Positions 37,386-50,194 of a stretch of 64,000 nt of DNA are shown here, piece by piece. The DNA comes from Tolypeutes matacus (Eukaryota > Chordata > Mammalia > Cingulata > Chlamyphoridae): contig JAKSZT010053764.1 of NCBI GenBank assembly GCA_026826555.1, positions 31,288,413 to 31,352,412 of the forward strand, in the 5' to 3' direction. The position numbers were made by a program, and so were the translations under genes. A model generated the notes under the pieces. That model did not search any database and was not told the origin of the DNA. It saw only the letters and a program-made list of their open reading frames with translations. Position 1 is the first letter of the stretch. Each line of letters begins with the position of its first letter.

Positions 37386-37679
37386 AAAATCAAAGCATTT
37401 GAACACTCTCCAGCTAAACTGAGTCCCATTTATACCACTGTCAGAATAGACTCTTCAGATTTTATCTTTCCTGACTCTCTGACACAGGCTAGAAGGTCAT
37501 TGTCATATTTCAGCTGTTTTAATTTATAAAATAAACTTGAAATCATCTCTGGCTTGATTACTTCTCTCTTCCAGGGAAATAAATTAAAAAATGTTCTCCA
37601 TGCAACCATTTCAAGTCCACTCAACAGAAAGCTCTTCAATCCTTAGACTTTATCCAGGAGAGGTGCTAATCCTGATATT
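37386..37679. other. unassigned intronic DNA
   Basis: No element recognised between the old LINE tail and the DAS SINE. Confidence 0.45.
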
Positions 37680-37931
37680 TCTGTTTTTTGTTTTGAGGTA
37701 TCGGGACCAGGTATTGAAGCCGGGACCTCATATGTGGGAGGCCGGTCTTCAACCACTGAGTCACATTGGCTCCCGAGTTGGCTTCCTTCTCTGTTTTGCT
37801 CAATGTTTGCTCATTTGTTTTCGTTCATTGTCTGCTCCTTGTTTTTGCTTGTTGTTTGTTTTCTTTAGGAGCCACTGGAACGGAACCCGGGAGGTGGGCC
37901 CTCAACTGCTTGAGCTATATCCACTCCCTCT
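37680..37931 (-). repeat. dimeric DAS-type SINE
   Basis: Two antisense tRNA-like units: 37865-37925 (gagccactggaacggaaccc .. gagctatatccactccct) and 37690-37775 (gtattgaagccgggacctca .. gagtcacattggctcc). They are separated by a (t)gtttgct-rich linker. Confidence 0.82.
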
Positions 37932-38184
37932 CAGTTACTTTTTAATTACCTGACCACCTTGTGGAAATATTGATAGAGATACTGACCGTTTTGTGAGCTA
38001 GTTGGAGTTCAGCCAGGCAGAAGGGAATTAATGAAAATGACCAGGAATAGAGATTCTGAGGCAGAAAACTCTCCATTCACAGCATTCACTGCTTTAGTAA
38101 TCAAACCTTTAAGTGACAACCCAGGACTGTACGTGGCCTTGCACTACCCACGAAGAGTAACAGCAAGGCAGGGAAGCAAAGTGA

Positions 38185-38390
38185 TTGACAGCTCTGCCTT
38201 GGAAGTCAGTTTCCAGTTCTGACATGTGATAACTGTGTGATGTTGGGGCAGTTACTTATCCCCCATAAACCTCAGTTTCTATATCTCTAAAGTGGGGATA
38301 ACCGATAGGTCCCACAATGAAGAAATGTCTAGGATAAAAAGATATATTTTCAATAAAGCCTGTCCCATATTGCTTGGCACAGAGTATTTG
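38185..38390 (+). repeat. MIR SINE
   Basis: A nearly full MIR order: 'gtcagtttccagttctgaca', 'ataactgtgtgatgttgggg', 'cagttacttatcccccataa', 'acctcagtttctatatctct', 'aaagtggggata', ending 'tgcttggcac'. Confidence 0.8.
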
Positions 38391-39317
38391 TGCCAATCCC
38401 AGTAGTATTTGCAGTCCCAGCTCTTAGTGAGCTCAAGAAGTACAGGAAGAGATATGGTTATAGGTGCTCTGACACGGGTGACTGAGAGCACTAACGCTTC
38501 TTTGGCACATGCACTGCTTTCCAAGGGGAGGCGTGTCGATGGGGTAACACTCCTGGCCTCTGGTGCCTTAAGAGGCCTTCCCAGTGGTGAGGCCTGGAGC
38601 CTTCCAGATCTAACGATGACCTCATAAGTAAGCTGATCCCATTCTGGAGCTCAGTAGAAAAGTCTCATGGCTCCAGTTATCAGCCACACTCTCTCCTTTC
38701 AGCTTCATCACTAATAAATATGATATTTTGGCTGTCACATTTCTTACTTCTTTGTATTATTTCCTAGTTACTTCAGAATTTGGTTGTAAAAAGGGTATTA
38801 TTTATTGAGTCTCTCTTCGAGCTAACCAACAAGCCATTCTTCCCTTTGGCACCATTTTTTCTTTGGCACTGTGGGATCCCAAACAGCTGCTTGCTGACTC
38901 AGCTTAAAAGGAGTCCTCACCATGGAGTTTTCACAAAAAGAGGACATTTGCAGTTCATCAAACACTCCTTGAGAGCTCATCAAGCCCACGCCCAAGCTTC
39001 CCACTCTGGATTTAGAGCCTGTGACCATGCAAGGCTTTCCTGATTGTCCTGAAACTCAGAAGCAATATTTCTAATTTCCAAAAGTTTCTTTGGAAAGAGG
39101 AAAAATATGTCCATGTGGACTCCCATTTGCTTTTTGCCCAATATCACAGTCCCACAGGTAAGGAGGCAAATTCAACGTAATATCATGTGGGAGAATGGCT
39201 GAGCCATCCCCTGATATTGTGGCTATCACCCCTTGGACAAGCTCTCAGATGGTTTTGGATTTATTGTATTTTCACATGGGCTTTAATGTCACTTAGCAAA
39301 CACTAATTGAGCCCCAG
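38391..39317. other. unassigned intronic DNA
   Basis: No repeat or gene recognised in this ~930-base stretch. Confidence 0.5.
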
Positions 39318-39322
39318 GGGAT

Positions 39323-39979
39323 TGTAAGCAGTTTGATATTGTTTATGACTTCCAAAAATAGATATTGGATTATGTTTGTAAACTGGATTGTTCCTCTGGG
39401 CATATTAGATTATATTGGATTGAGAGGTTTTATTTTTACTTGATTAAATAATGATTATGGTTTTGATTGGGTCACATCAATAGGACATTGAGTTTCTCAC
39501 ACAGAGAAACCGCACCACAGAGAAGGGAGGCTGGAGTTATAATGCTGGAGTCCCAGGAAGTAAACACACAGAGAAGCAGATACGTGAGGAAGGAGAGAAG
39601 TCCCCATTACACATAGCAGAGGCCCCGGAAAGAGAGACGAGACATTTGCCTGATAGTCTACAGCTGGCCTTGTGGAGAGAGCACAGCAGCTGAGCCCGGA
39701 GAGAGACTAGAGTTATCCCAGGCTGTGGCTGAGATTGGAAGAAGCTGGGACCATGGAGCCTTAAGAGGAAAAGAAAGGCTGGACCCTCGCAGACATGGCC
39801 CGCCATCTTGCGTCAACACGTGGCAACAAACTCTGGGTGAGAAAGTATCCCTTTATGTACCTTGAGTTGAACTCTTTAGGGCTTTGTGACTGTAAGCTTC
39901 TACCCCAAATAAATACCCTTTATAAAAGCCAACCAATTTCTGGTATTTTGCATCAGCACCCCTTTGGCTGACTAATACA
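39323..39979 (+). repeat. MaLR-like solo LTR (xenarthran family 1), full length
   Basis: A complete TG..CA element of 657 bp with AATAAA at about 39909 and the terminal 'ggctgactaataca'. Flanking 5-bp duplications are gggat (39318-39322) and aggat (39980-39984). No internal region is present. Confidence 0.92.
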
Positions 39980-39984
39980 AGGAT

Positions 39985-40464
39985 GCAAAGATAAATAAGG
40001 CAGGTCTCCTGAATTAAAGAACTCTTAGAAGTGGAGCAATGCATAAAGAATTTTAATATACTATGGTAGTATAAGCTATTACAGGTACTCTGAAAAGAGT
40101 ACCTAACCCAAGGAAGGCTGGAAGGGGGAGGTTGTGACAGAAAGTTTTCCATGGGATTGGATGTCCTATTCAAGATGAATAAATGAAGCTAGCTATTTTT
40201 ATGAGTGTGAGGGTAACAGGCATCAGGATGTCCCAACAGAAGGAGAACATGACCATATAGAGAAGCATGAGCTATACAGGAAACTACAATCCAATAAGAA
40301 GAGAAGATGAAGCTGGACAGTTTGTCAGAGACAAGTTCATGAAAGACCAAAGTGTGGCCCTAGGATCACATGCATTAGCTCATAAAATGATCAAATTTAT
40401 TTGCCCCAGAAATTGTTTCTTCAATGGATAGGCTTTTGGCAAATTGGCTTGCATCCAAGTCAGG
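39985..40464. other. unassigned intronic DNA
   Basis: No recognised element. Confidence 0.45.
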
Positions 40465-40545
40465 CACTGGAGCTACATGGGTACATAAAAGCAGACACAG
40501 TCCTTGGCCTTCATGGAGCCACCATTCTAGTAGGATGATCAGGAC
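40465..40545 (+). repeat. L2 fragment
   Basis: 'caggcactggagctacatgg', 'cagacacagtccttggcctt' and 'catggagccaccattctagt' follow the L2 pattern. Confidence 0.6.
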
Positions 40546-43040
40546 TTAATCAGACAAAGAGAGATGGAGAGAGCAGAGAGAAGAACATGTGTAACAGCCC
40601 TGGGCTTGAAGGAGCATCATGAATACTGGGGTCAAAAGAAAGGGGGCCACTGTGGCTGGGGCTCAATGAGCAAGAACCAGAAAGGGTGTTTGCAAAAAGG
40701 CCTGGTTTGGGCTGTGTTATTAGGTGGTTTGTTTTTCTCTTAAAATGCCAAAACTATGAGGTTACAACTTGAGAATTCTGATGATGTCCACCTGGAATTG
40801 AGAGTGGCATCCTCCTTCTCTAACAAATGATTCTGTTTCTGGAGATTTCTCCAATATCACATTCAGAGAGAAAGGTCCAGGCTGAACCAGGCCCTTGGTT
40901 GGCTCTATATGTTCACATGTCTAAATCTAAGGGAAACACCTTAAAAAAAAAAAAAAAAAAAACCCGCCATTTACAAGAGACAAGTTGCCATCACTGCAGT
41001 TAGTTTTTATTTTTTCTTTCTGGCCAAAGATGACCCTTGTCACTAGCAGCAAAGCTGTGACTTGACATCCTTCCTCTCCACCATGCAAGGTCAAGTCCAC
41101 CCTAAATGTGGGTATGCCTGCTTCTAGGCAGGTGGTATTTCGGCCACACTCGTAGAGATGTTAAACGTTAACATGAATGGCTAATAATGCCAAATGGTGA
41201 TTTCTACCTAGAAAACCCAAACCACAGACATGGTAGTCGTTTCTTGAATGAATTGAATGGCACAAGATAAATGAAAAGTTGAGTCCAAGAAGAGGTAAAA
41301 TAAACTACCCTAGAATCCCAGGGCTTCAAGGATTTATCTATCTGTTTCCCTGTTAGATGGGATCCCTGTTCAGTGAATGAAGGCTTCCTGGATCCCCAAG
41401 TCCTTGGTAACTCTGTTCCCAATGGTCCCAGGGCCTCTGTCTCCTGTCTTAAGGCTCATCCCACCACTCCTTCCATGACTCTTTCCTACCCCCACTCGGC
41501 TCCTCAAGGGCACTGCTGTATTCATCCGTGTTTCCTTCAGCTCTCAGACAAAGGTGGTGGAAAAAAATAGGTGCTTCGTGAGTGAACAAAATGTATAAAA
41601 TTATAAGAATCCTAGTTTCAAGTCTTGATTTAAATATGGTATTTTTATAACCATCCTCATCTCTCTAAGCTTGCATATGTTTTCTCAGGCTGAATCTATA
41701 TCCCCTTTGGTCCAATTTAAATACTTTCTTCTCTCCAGGGAACATGCTGCCTTGCTGAGTATCACAAATGAGGCACTTAAAACTCTTCAGTCTTTTCCAG
41801 ATGGATAATTCCAAACCCTTCAGGCCCTTTCTCAGGATCACCTGCTAAGTTCAGAGGGAATTGTGCAGGGAGTTGCAGGAACCCTGGCCCCATCATCCAT
41901 CTCTTCCAGCTAGCCACATTACCTCTCTTTATCCACTCCTCTCCTCCCACTCCCTCTTCCTCTCACTGCCTTCCTGTGTCTCAGAATGAATCACTTCTTT
42001 ATTAGCTCCAGTCTCAACTGAATCTCTCCTTCCCTCCCTCTACCCCATCAGCAGGTGAGACCTATTACTCCTGGAAGAAGCTCTGATGCATTTTTCCTTC
42101 TTCACAGTGACAAAACCCAGCTCCCTGCTTTTGGCAGCACAAGGGGAGTCATGAACGCCTTCAGGATAAGGATGGGGGCCATAATGACTTTGTAAAAAGC
42201 AAGTGCTCAAAGATTTCATCCAAGATTCTTTCTCCAGTCCCTTAACCTTTTACACCCTCAGTTAGAAAGGAAGCAAGCCATCCGGGAGGACACTGCATGA
42301 ATTCTTCCTCATCTTCCTGCCCCTCTGGCCTGAGAGGTTTCTGAGGACCTTCTTGCCCACAGTTGCTTGTTCTCCTGATGTGGAGATGTGCTAGCAGACC
42401 AGATGTGGACATGAGCATCCACAGGAAATGGGACCATTCATCCACTCAGTCAAAACCTAAGTATTATAAACATGCTCTCTTCAAGGCACCATATTAGGCT
42501 AAGACAATATGCTCATAAATAAAAGAAGAGCCTTCTTTGACCTCAGGATGGGTATGGAGATGAATCTGCAAACCCCCTTTTGTGAAACATGGATTTCCTC
42601 ATTGCAAGCCTGGTTTGTGTGTCTTTCCAGTTCTCACCCTCATATATTTTACCGTATTTGAAAAGAGCATTGCACTCAATATAGTGTCTTTTTAATTAGG
42701 AAGTTCAATAAAGCATCTTAGCTTTCAAAGAGAAGATTTGGTTTTTAAAAGTAAGCTTTTTTTTTTTTCTTTCAGGACACAATAAAATATGTTGTTTTTT
42801 TTTTTTTGCTTTTGAAGGTAAGTTTCCTATAGGTGTAAAATTTTTGTAGTGTCACCAGGAACCAACATAGACCTCAATTGAGAAAGGAAATAAACACACT
42901 AAGATCTTTGGTGATGTGTCCAAAACTGTTGAAGATTTTAATGACAGGGCAAGAATTCAATTTCACTTCATCTGTTGTCCCATTCTAGTACACCAAGAGC
43001 AAACTTGACCTTGGAAAGAATGGCTTTCTTGTTTGGGGTA
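40546..43040. other. mostly unique intronic DNA
   Basis: It holds an A-run at about 40943-40960, a possible L2/MIR3 end at 41500-41590, a possible L2 piece at 42425-42560 and T-rich runs at 42757-42807. No coding exon seen. Confidence 0.5.
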
Positions 43041-43708
43041 TGTGGCAGTTTGAAATTCTTTTATGAATCCCAAAAAGAGAATGATTATGTTTTTGAAATA
43101 ATACATTCCTGTGGGTGTGAGACCTTTTTGAATGGACTATGTCAGTGAAGAGTGGGTCAGGAGGAGTCTCCGCCCTCTTGCTGGTGGTTCTGACGTAAAC
43201 AGAAACACAGAGACACACACAGAAAAAGGAAGCCACCATATTTAATCCTGCAATGTGAGAGAAAGGACTCCAGTTTCACTCACAGCTGAGCTGCAAGGAG
43301 AGAAGCCCCTGAGAGCCTCAAAGACCTGAGGCCCATGGAGAGATAAGCCATATGCCTAATAGCTTGCAGCTGAACTTGGGAAGAAAGTGGAGCAGGCGAG
43401 ACTGATATTGGAGGCCTCGAAAGAGACAAGCCCTATGCCTGGTTTCCCACGGCTGAGCTCCGGGAGACAGTAGATTCTGGAGTTGAAGGCAGAGACCTCG
43501 GCAGAGATGGGCGGCCATCTTGCTTTACCATATGGCAGGACCCCAGGATCACCAGTAGCTGACTTTAATGAGAAAGCACCTCTGATGGTGCCTTGATTTG
43601 GACATTTCAAGGCTCGGAAGGGTAAGCTTTTACCCCAAATAAATCCCCTTTAGAAGAGCCAACCCATTTCTGGCACTTTGCATCAGCAGCTTTTGGCAAA
43701 CTAAAACA
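43041..43708 (+). repeat. MaLR-like solo LTR (family 3)
   Basis: It begins tgtggcagtttgaaattctt, shares the family-1 architecture, and ends 'accccaaataaatccccttt' then 'ggcaaactaaaaca'. The middle (43200-43600) is a distinct sequence. Flanks gggta (43036-43040) / ggata (43709-43713) form a one-mismatch 5-bp TSD. Confidence 0.86.
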
Positions 43709-43763
43709 GGATAATTACTAACATCGTGGAGGGTTTTCATACAAACGAATCCAATAACTAACA

Positions 43764-43792
43764 TGATGATGATGACGATGATGATGATGATG
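43764..43792 (+). repeat. (GAT)n microsatellite
   Basis: About ten GAT units with one GAC interruption. Confidence 0.93.
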
Positions 43793-44499
43793 GTAAAACA
43801 CCTAACTGAAGCCTCCATGCAACTCAGCAGGGAACACACTCCATACCAAACAAAGCGAGAGACAATGTGATGGGCAGGAGTTGTGGGCTTGGGAGAATTA
43901 GTGGACATTGGCCAACCATAATGGGCTCTTTTGTCTGCCATCATTCAGCCACTCCTACTGCCCACAGTTTGAAAGGAAGGGAATGAACTCAGAAGAACCT
44001 AAAATATAAGCAGAGTTTTTCCTATCATCTTCAACCTCTTTGCAACTAACTCCACCTTAAATAAATACTGAAATGATTAGAAGGCAAGTATTTTTAAGAA
44101 AATTTAGAAAAACCAGCCATCTTCCTACCCTCAATAAATTGTACATGCACACACACCAGTAAACACCCTCTTAACCTGAAAATGCCCAAGTAAAATCAGT
44201 GTACCCAGACAGTGCCAAAATATTTTAAAATTTGATTCAGGGGAAACACAAAGCAATAGCAACAATGTGAAAGCTATTTACATTACTTTAGATCATTCTT
44301 AATTAAACCTAACAGAATTTAGGTGTCAGAAATCAAGACAAAATATGTGAGATAAAACGTCTCAAAGCTCCTGGAAAACATTTTACTTTTTTCACTGGCA
44401 CTTTATTTTAAACTGTTCTGGCTAATAGTGAATAGGCTTTTACTCTAAAGGTAGATTTACTGCTAAAAAATTTTCTAACAATCTGTTTCTGTTGGATTA
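43793..44499. other. unassigned intronic DNA
   Basis: No recognised element. Confidence 0.45.
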
Positions 44500-44504
44500 G
44501 TTAC

Positions 44505-45592
44505 TTTCTTAGTTTTCCAACTGCTAACACAAATATCATACAATGGATTGGATTAACAACAGGAATTTCATTGGACTCACCCAGGACAACTAACAAGCAG
44601 GTGAGGATTGACAACCACCATACCAAGGAAACAAGAGAGCCTACAACTGCAAGCAAGAGAGTCCTATCCATCAGCTGTATGGAACTGAAGCCACCTCTCA
44701 GAGACGGAGTGGACATCACCATCCCAGAATCCTCAGGATTGGGGAATAAAGTACGGACTAGAGTGTATTTATTGGTATTCTACTATAGATTTATTGTGAT
44801 TCTAGTAAAGCAAGAAATTACAATATTGATGTGGAGGCAGTGGCCACTGGAGGCTCAGGGGGCAGGGAGAAGGAAAAATAAGTGTAAATGGGGGGCTTTT
44901 TCAGGACTTGGGAATCATCCTGAATGACACTGCAACAACAATATAGGCCATTATATATCTTCCCATAACCTGCAGAATTGTGTGGGAGAAAGAGTAAACT
45001 ACAATGAGAACTATGGTCCATGCTCAGTGGCAATGCCCTAGGATGTGTTTATCAGTTGCAATGAATGTGCCACACTAATGAAGGATGTTGTTTATGTGGG
45101 AGGGTGTGGGAGGTGTGGGGAGCAGGGCATGTGGGAATCCGTATATTTTTTGTGTAACATTTATGTAATCTAAATACCTTTTAAAAAATAAAAAAATATA
45201 TTTAAAAAACAAAACAAAAAAAGAGGAATTTATAGGTTCATAGTTTCATAGACTAGAAGGCTTGCTTTCTCCCAGTGTCAGTATCTTTTGACTGGCTGGC
45301 AATCTTTGGGGTTCCTTGGCTTTTCCATTACATCGCAGTGCCTATGGTAGTGTCTTCTCCTTTCTCTTCCGAGTTGTTGACTCCCATCTTCTACTGTTGC
45401 TTTCTCCCTGTGGCCTTCTCTAAAAGGCCTCCAAAATTAGGACTGAGACCCATCCCAATTCAGTTGGCCACAACTTAAAGATAACATCTTCAAAAGGTCC
45501 CACTTACAATGGGTTCACACCCACAGGAATGGATTAAGACTAAGAACACATTTTTCTGGGGTACATAATTCAACCTACTATAGTTACTATAT
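44505..45592 (-). repeat. MaLR-like solo LTR (family 2), interrupted
   Basis: On the minus strand it begins tatagtaggttgaattatgt and includes 'cctgtgggtgtgaacccatt'. It ends 'gttggaaaactaag'. A perfect 5-bp TSD, gttac, lies at 44500-44504 and 45593-45597. Copy C of the unnamed retro-family is embedded at 44569-45223. Confidence 0.88.
44569..45223 (+). repeat. unnamed L1-mobilised family, copy C
   Basis: A 655-bp insert starting 'cattggactcacccaggaca' and ending in an A-rich tail. A perfect 8-bp TSD, aggaattt, lies at 44561-44568 and 45224-45231. It is collinear with copy B from about 27387 to its end ('tctactatagatttattgtg', 'gccacactaatgaaggatgt', 'acatttatgtaatctaaa'). Confidence 0.82.
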
Positions 45593-45597
45593 CCCAT

Positions 45598-46955
45598 CTA
45601 CCCCCCAAAGCTCCAAATACAGAAAGGATGCTTCCTAGAATATTTTGTCTAGGGTAATATTGCAGAGCTCAAACCAGTTAAGAAAAGTTGTCTCTAAATT
45701 CAGTATTACCAGAGGAACACATGGACTCCTTGGCAGGACTCCAATACAAACCTGTGGGGAAATGCACCTCTTGGTGCATGCTTATGCCATCCATTTACTG
45801 GTTTAGTAACTGGGTATTTAGAGGAGGCAATTCTGAGAGGAAAGGTAATAGGAATACCTCTGTTACCTCTCTACCATCAAAAAATGAGAGTGCAAGATTC
45901 TGGATCTGACAAGAATATTATCACTGATGATGATACTAGCCCTCATTAAATATTTTTGAGTCGTGATGGCATTTCACAGAGTGCCTTTTGTATCTTAGGT
46001 TAACAATAGAGTTAGTAGAGTTAGGTGCAATTTAAAAGACTCAGGACAAATATTTCATATATATTGGAATGATGGATGGATAGATATTCAAAAAATGGAT
46101 AGTCATCCTTGTTTCTAGATTTTTTGTAATTTTGTGGAATTTCCCCCTTTCACCAAATTTTTCAATATATTTCTTTGGACATGGTAGGTTCATATCCAGC
46201 CATGAGGTAGGGGAAAGAAATGAACACCTCAATGGCCAAATCAATCTTACTTCAAATCACTGGCCTCAAATTTTCCTCATCTCCCAAGCCAAGATAAAAG
46301 GGTAGTGAGTGGTCAGATTTAGCTGTAATGGCAATTAAGGAGAAAACCAGTTCTTCCTCATTCCATTCTTTCTAAATTTCCAAACTTCTACATTCTAAGC
46401 TCTGATTATAGCAATTTTCACACTAAAGTAAACACTGATTAGAGAACTATAGGGATAAATGGAACAACACTAGTCTAGGATTTTGATGGGGAATTTGTTG
46501 TGGTGGTGGTGTTGGTGTTCAGTCACCAACTAGAACTACAAGTTCTTAGTAAGGGGGAAAATGTACCATGCAATTTTTAACATCCAACAGAACATGGGAA
46601 GTAGGGGCCTGAATGTGACATTTGCCAGTGAGCCAACAACTCTGGGCTAAAGCCAAAGTCTGAACATCAGCCTCACTGTTCCCAAAGCTTCATGCAAAAT
46701 CTGGTTTTTCAAATTGGATGAGGGACAGAAAAATATATTTAAACAGATGTTTTAAAAATTAGAAAATAAGAGTACCTTAAAATACTTCAAGTCCTGAGAA
46801 ACTCCGCTATTAAAAGCAACATGATTTGACCATTTCCACTTTATTGTACCTAATTACCTCCCATAAGTCTTTAACAAACTCTCCTGATTTCTGAGAATAA
46901 AAAGTTAAGCGGGAAGATTTATCTGTAAATAGATATGAGACATTAAGACTTCGCG
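45598..46955. other. unassigned intronic DNA
   Basis: A small GGT/GTT-rich run lies at 46497-46518. No gene or named repeat recognised. Confidence 0.5.
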
Positions 46956-47609
46956 TTTAAAAAAATGCAGTCATGATGTAAAGGATCTGTATGCCGCAAA
47001 CGACAAATGATTACTGAAGAAATTAAAGAAGACATAAATAAATGGAAAGATACTCCATACCCATGGATTGGAAAAATTAATATTAAGGTGTTACTATTAT
47101 CCACAGCTATTTATAGATTTAATCCAATCCCAATAAAAATTCTAACAGACTTCTTTGTGGAATGGAAAAGCTAATCATCAAACTAATATGGAAAGGCAAG
47201 GAACCATGAATATCCAAAAACATCACAAAAGAACGAATTTTGGAGGACTCACATTTCCCAATTACAAAACTTACCAGGAAGCTACAGTAATCAAAACAGT
47301 GTGGTACTAACACAAGGACAGACATATAGACCGATGGAATAGAATTGAGAGCACAGATATAAACCCACACATTTATGTCCAATTGATTTTTTGATGAGGG
47401 TGTCAAGTTCACATAATGGATGAAAGAACAGTCTTTCAACATATGGTGCTGGGAAAATGGAATATCCACATGCAAAAGAATGAAAGTGTATACTTACCTC
47501 ACACCATACATAAAAATAATTCAAAATATATGAATGAGCTAAATATAAGAACTATATAACTCTTAGAAGAACATTGAAGGAAATATTTTGTGTTAGGCAA
47601 TGGTTTCTT

Positions 47610-47802
47610 TTTTTTTTTTTTTTTTTTTTTTAAAGATTTTATTTATTTATTCATTTATCCCCCCCTTGCTGCTTGTGCTCGCTGGGTCAGCTAACCACGC
47701 CGCGCGGGCGGGCTTGCCTTCACCAGGAGGCCCCGGGAACCGAACCCCGGGCCTCCCATATGGTAAACGGGAGCCCTACTGATTGAGCCACAGCCGCTTC
47801 CC
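47610..47802 (-). repeat. DAS-III type SINE
   Basis: A complete antisense copy with a long T-run at its left. A perfect 14-bp TSD, ggcaatggtttctt, lies at 47596-47609 and 47803-47816. The body is nearly identical to those at 13936 and 18393. Confidence 0.95.
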
Positions 47803-48162
47803 GGCAATGGTTTCTTAGACTTTACACCAAAAGCATGAGCAACAAAAGAAAAAAAAAAAAAATAGATAAATTGGACTTCATCTAAATTAAAAACTTTTTT
47901 ACAAAGGACGTTTCCAAGAAAGTGAAAAGATTACCTAGAGAATGGCATAAAATATTTGGAAACCATACATCTGATAAATATACAGAATATATAAAGATCT
48001 CCTACAACTCAATAACAAAAAGACAAACCATTCAATTAAAAAATGGTAAAGAACTTGAATGGACATTTCTCCAAAGAAGATATACAAATGGCCAATAAGC
48101 ACACAAAAAAGATGTTCATTATCATTAGCCATTAGAGAAATGCAAATCAAAACCACTATGAG

Positions 48163-48255
48163 AGCTGAGCGAGTATAGCTCAACGGTTGAGCACTTGCTT
48201 TGCATGTACGAGGTTCTGGATTCAATCCCTGGTACCTCCTAAAAAAAACACACAA
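48163..48255 (+). repeat. DAS-type SINE, divergent short copy
   Basis: The head 'gagtatagctcaacggttga', B-box area 'ggattcaatccctgg' and a short A-rich tail. The TSD aaaaccactatgag (48149-48162) recurs as aaaacCccactatgag-like text ending at 48270. Confidence 0.85.
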
Positions 48256-48609
48256 AAAACCCACTATGAGATATCATTTTACAGCCACCAGAATGGCTAC
48301 TATTAGAAAAACAGAAAATAACAAGTGCTGGTGAGGATGTGGAGAAACAGTAACTTTAGTACATTGTTGGTGAGAATGTAAAACGGTGCAGCTGCTATGG
48401 CAAGGAGGTTGGCGGTTCCTCAAAAAGTTAAGCATAGAATTACCATATGACTCAGGAATCCCACTTCTAGGCATATATCAAAAAAAAATTAAAAGCAGGG
48501 ACTTACATAGATACTTGTATGCCAATGTTCATAGCAGCATTATTTGCAATAGCCAAAAAGTGGAGGCAACCTATGTGTCCATCAACAGATGAATGGATAA
48601 ACAAAATGT

Positions 48610-48652
48610 ATTCCATTGTATGCACATACAATGTATGTGCATACAATGGAAT
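48610..48652. repeat. perfect 43-bp palindrome
   Basis: Two 21-base arms (attccattgtatg .. and its exact complement .. catacaatggaat) surround a single A at 48631. It lies in the L1M 3' region where related copies have only one arm. Confidence 0.97.
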
Positions 48653-48999
48653 TCCTAAAAAAGAATGAACTTCTATATGATTGAACTTGGAGATATCATG
48701 CTGAGTGAAATAGGTCAGACACAAAGGGACAGATATTCTATGATTCCACTTATAGGAAATAGTTAGAATATGCAAATTCATAGAGATAGAAACTAAAGTA
48801 CAGAATGTAGGGGGAAGGGGAGGGGGGAGTTAATTCATAGTGGGTACAGGGTTTCTATTTGGGGTGATGGGAAATTTCTGGTAATGGATGGTGGTGAGGG
48901 TAGCACAACTTTGTGCATGATTGATCCCACTGAATGGTATGCTTGGAAGTGGTTGAGATGGGGAAGTTCATGTTGTATATATGTTTCTACAATTTAAAA

Positions 49000-49475
49000 A
49001 AGAGAGATTGAAGAGACAATAACTAAATGCAATCCATGATCCTGGACTGGATCTAATAATAGGGAAGAAAAGGCCCAAGAGGATATTATTGGGCATATGA
49101 AAAATTGGAATATGGACTGTAAACTTTATATCAGTGTTAAATTTCCTGAACTTGATAGCTGTACTGAAGGTGGGTACATAATGTGAATATCCTCGTTCTT
49201 AGGGAAAGTACATGGAAGCATGAAGTGTTTAAGGAGCATGATGTATACAACCTACTCTCAAATGTTTAGAAAATAGATGAAAAGATGGACAGGAAGTGAG
49301 AGAGAGAGAAAAACAGAGAGAGAATGAATGATATAGAAAATGTGGCAAAGTGTTAAAAGGTGGCAGATCTGGATATCTGGGTGGGGGTATGATAGAATTC
49401 TCTGTATGGGTTTTAGATTATTTTTGCAACTGTCCTGTAAGTTTGAAATTATTTCATTCTAAAACGTTTGTTGAA
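49000..49475 (+). repeat. old LINE-like 3'-end repeat
   Basis: 'gacaataactaaatgcaatc', 'gatcctggactggatctaat', 'atcctcgttcttagggaaag' and 'tgtaagtttgaaattatttc' reproduce the element also found, split, at 32345-33290. Confidence 0.6.
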
Positions 49476-50192
49476 AAAATGCACTCTTTGTGATCCTGCC
49501 TCATCAGTATTAGACTTTTCCTGTTTAAATTTAAAGTTAAGAGATTTGATGCTTAAGTCTTATACCTGATAAATTACTATTTTAATAAATAAAATATCTG
49601 TTAATGATGAGTCAAAATATATAACTACTTAATTTCCTAATGTAATGTCTCAACTCACAAAACAAAATTATAAGACATTTTTATTATTTAAAGAACCTAC
49701 ACTTTAGGCATTATTAACATAACCTGCATCCTGATTTTTTTCTTTACTCATCAAAAATTATAATTTTTCCATGGAAGCAACAGTAGGAAACAGAGGGAAA
49801 GAAGGTGCCACTGATGTGTCCGCGAGAGAATGAGATGCAGCTCCTTCCTCTGCCCTCCTCCATCATTGGAAGACACTCAGCCTGGTGCCGTGCTAGGCTC
49901 TGGAAAGACTGAAAGTAACCAAATGCAGAAACTGCTCTCAATTCAAAGCTGTCACCTGGAGATGTTATCAAGGCTACTGTCGTGTAGTCTAACTAAGGCA
50001 GCCCTGCATGGCTGAACAAAACAAACATCCTCAGAGCTGGCCACTGAATTTACCTTTGGGTGGAGATTAATTGGGTCATTCAGCAGAAAAAAATTACCAG
50101 AAGACTCCTGCTGGTATCAAATTGGTTGCTTGGAACCATTTGGAAAGGTTGATAGGAAGGCAGTATCTAAAATGAACACCTCCAAATAAATG
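49476..50192. other. unassigned intronic DNA
   Basis: Nothing recognised. Confidence 0.45.
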
Positions 50193-50194
50193 TA

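Larger units (their letters stand above)
46960..48995 (+). mobile_element. old L1M LINE (ORF2 C-terminal third and 3' UTR)
   Basis: Decayed ORF2 begins near 'gtaaaggatctgtatgccgc' (KDLYAA) and continues through 'attggaaaaattaatatt' (IGKINI). The 3' UTR shows 'gtttctatttggggtgatgg' and 'cactgaatggtatgcttgga'. Two DAS SINEs and a palindrome interrupt it. Confidence 0.85.

Noticed and set aside
47119..47475. 118-codon minus-strand frame
   Set aside because: Antisense shadow of decayed L1M ORF2.
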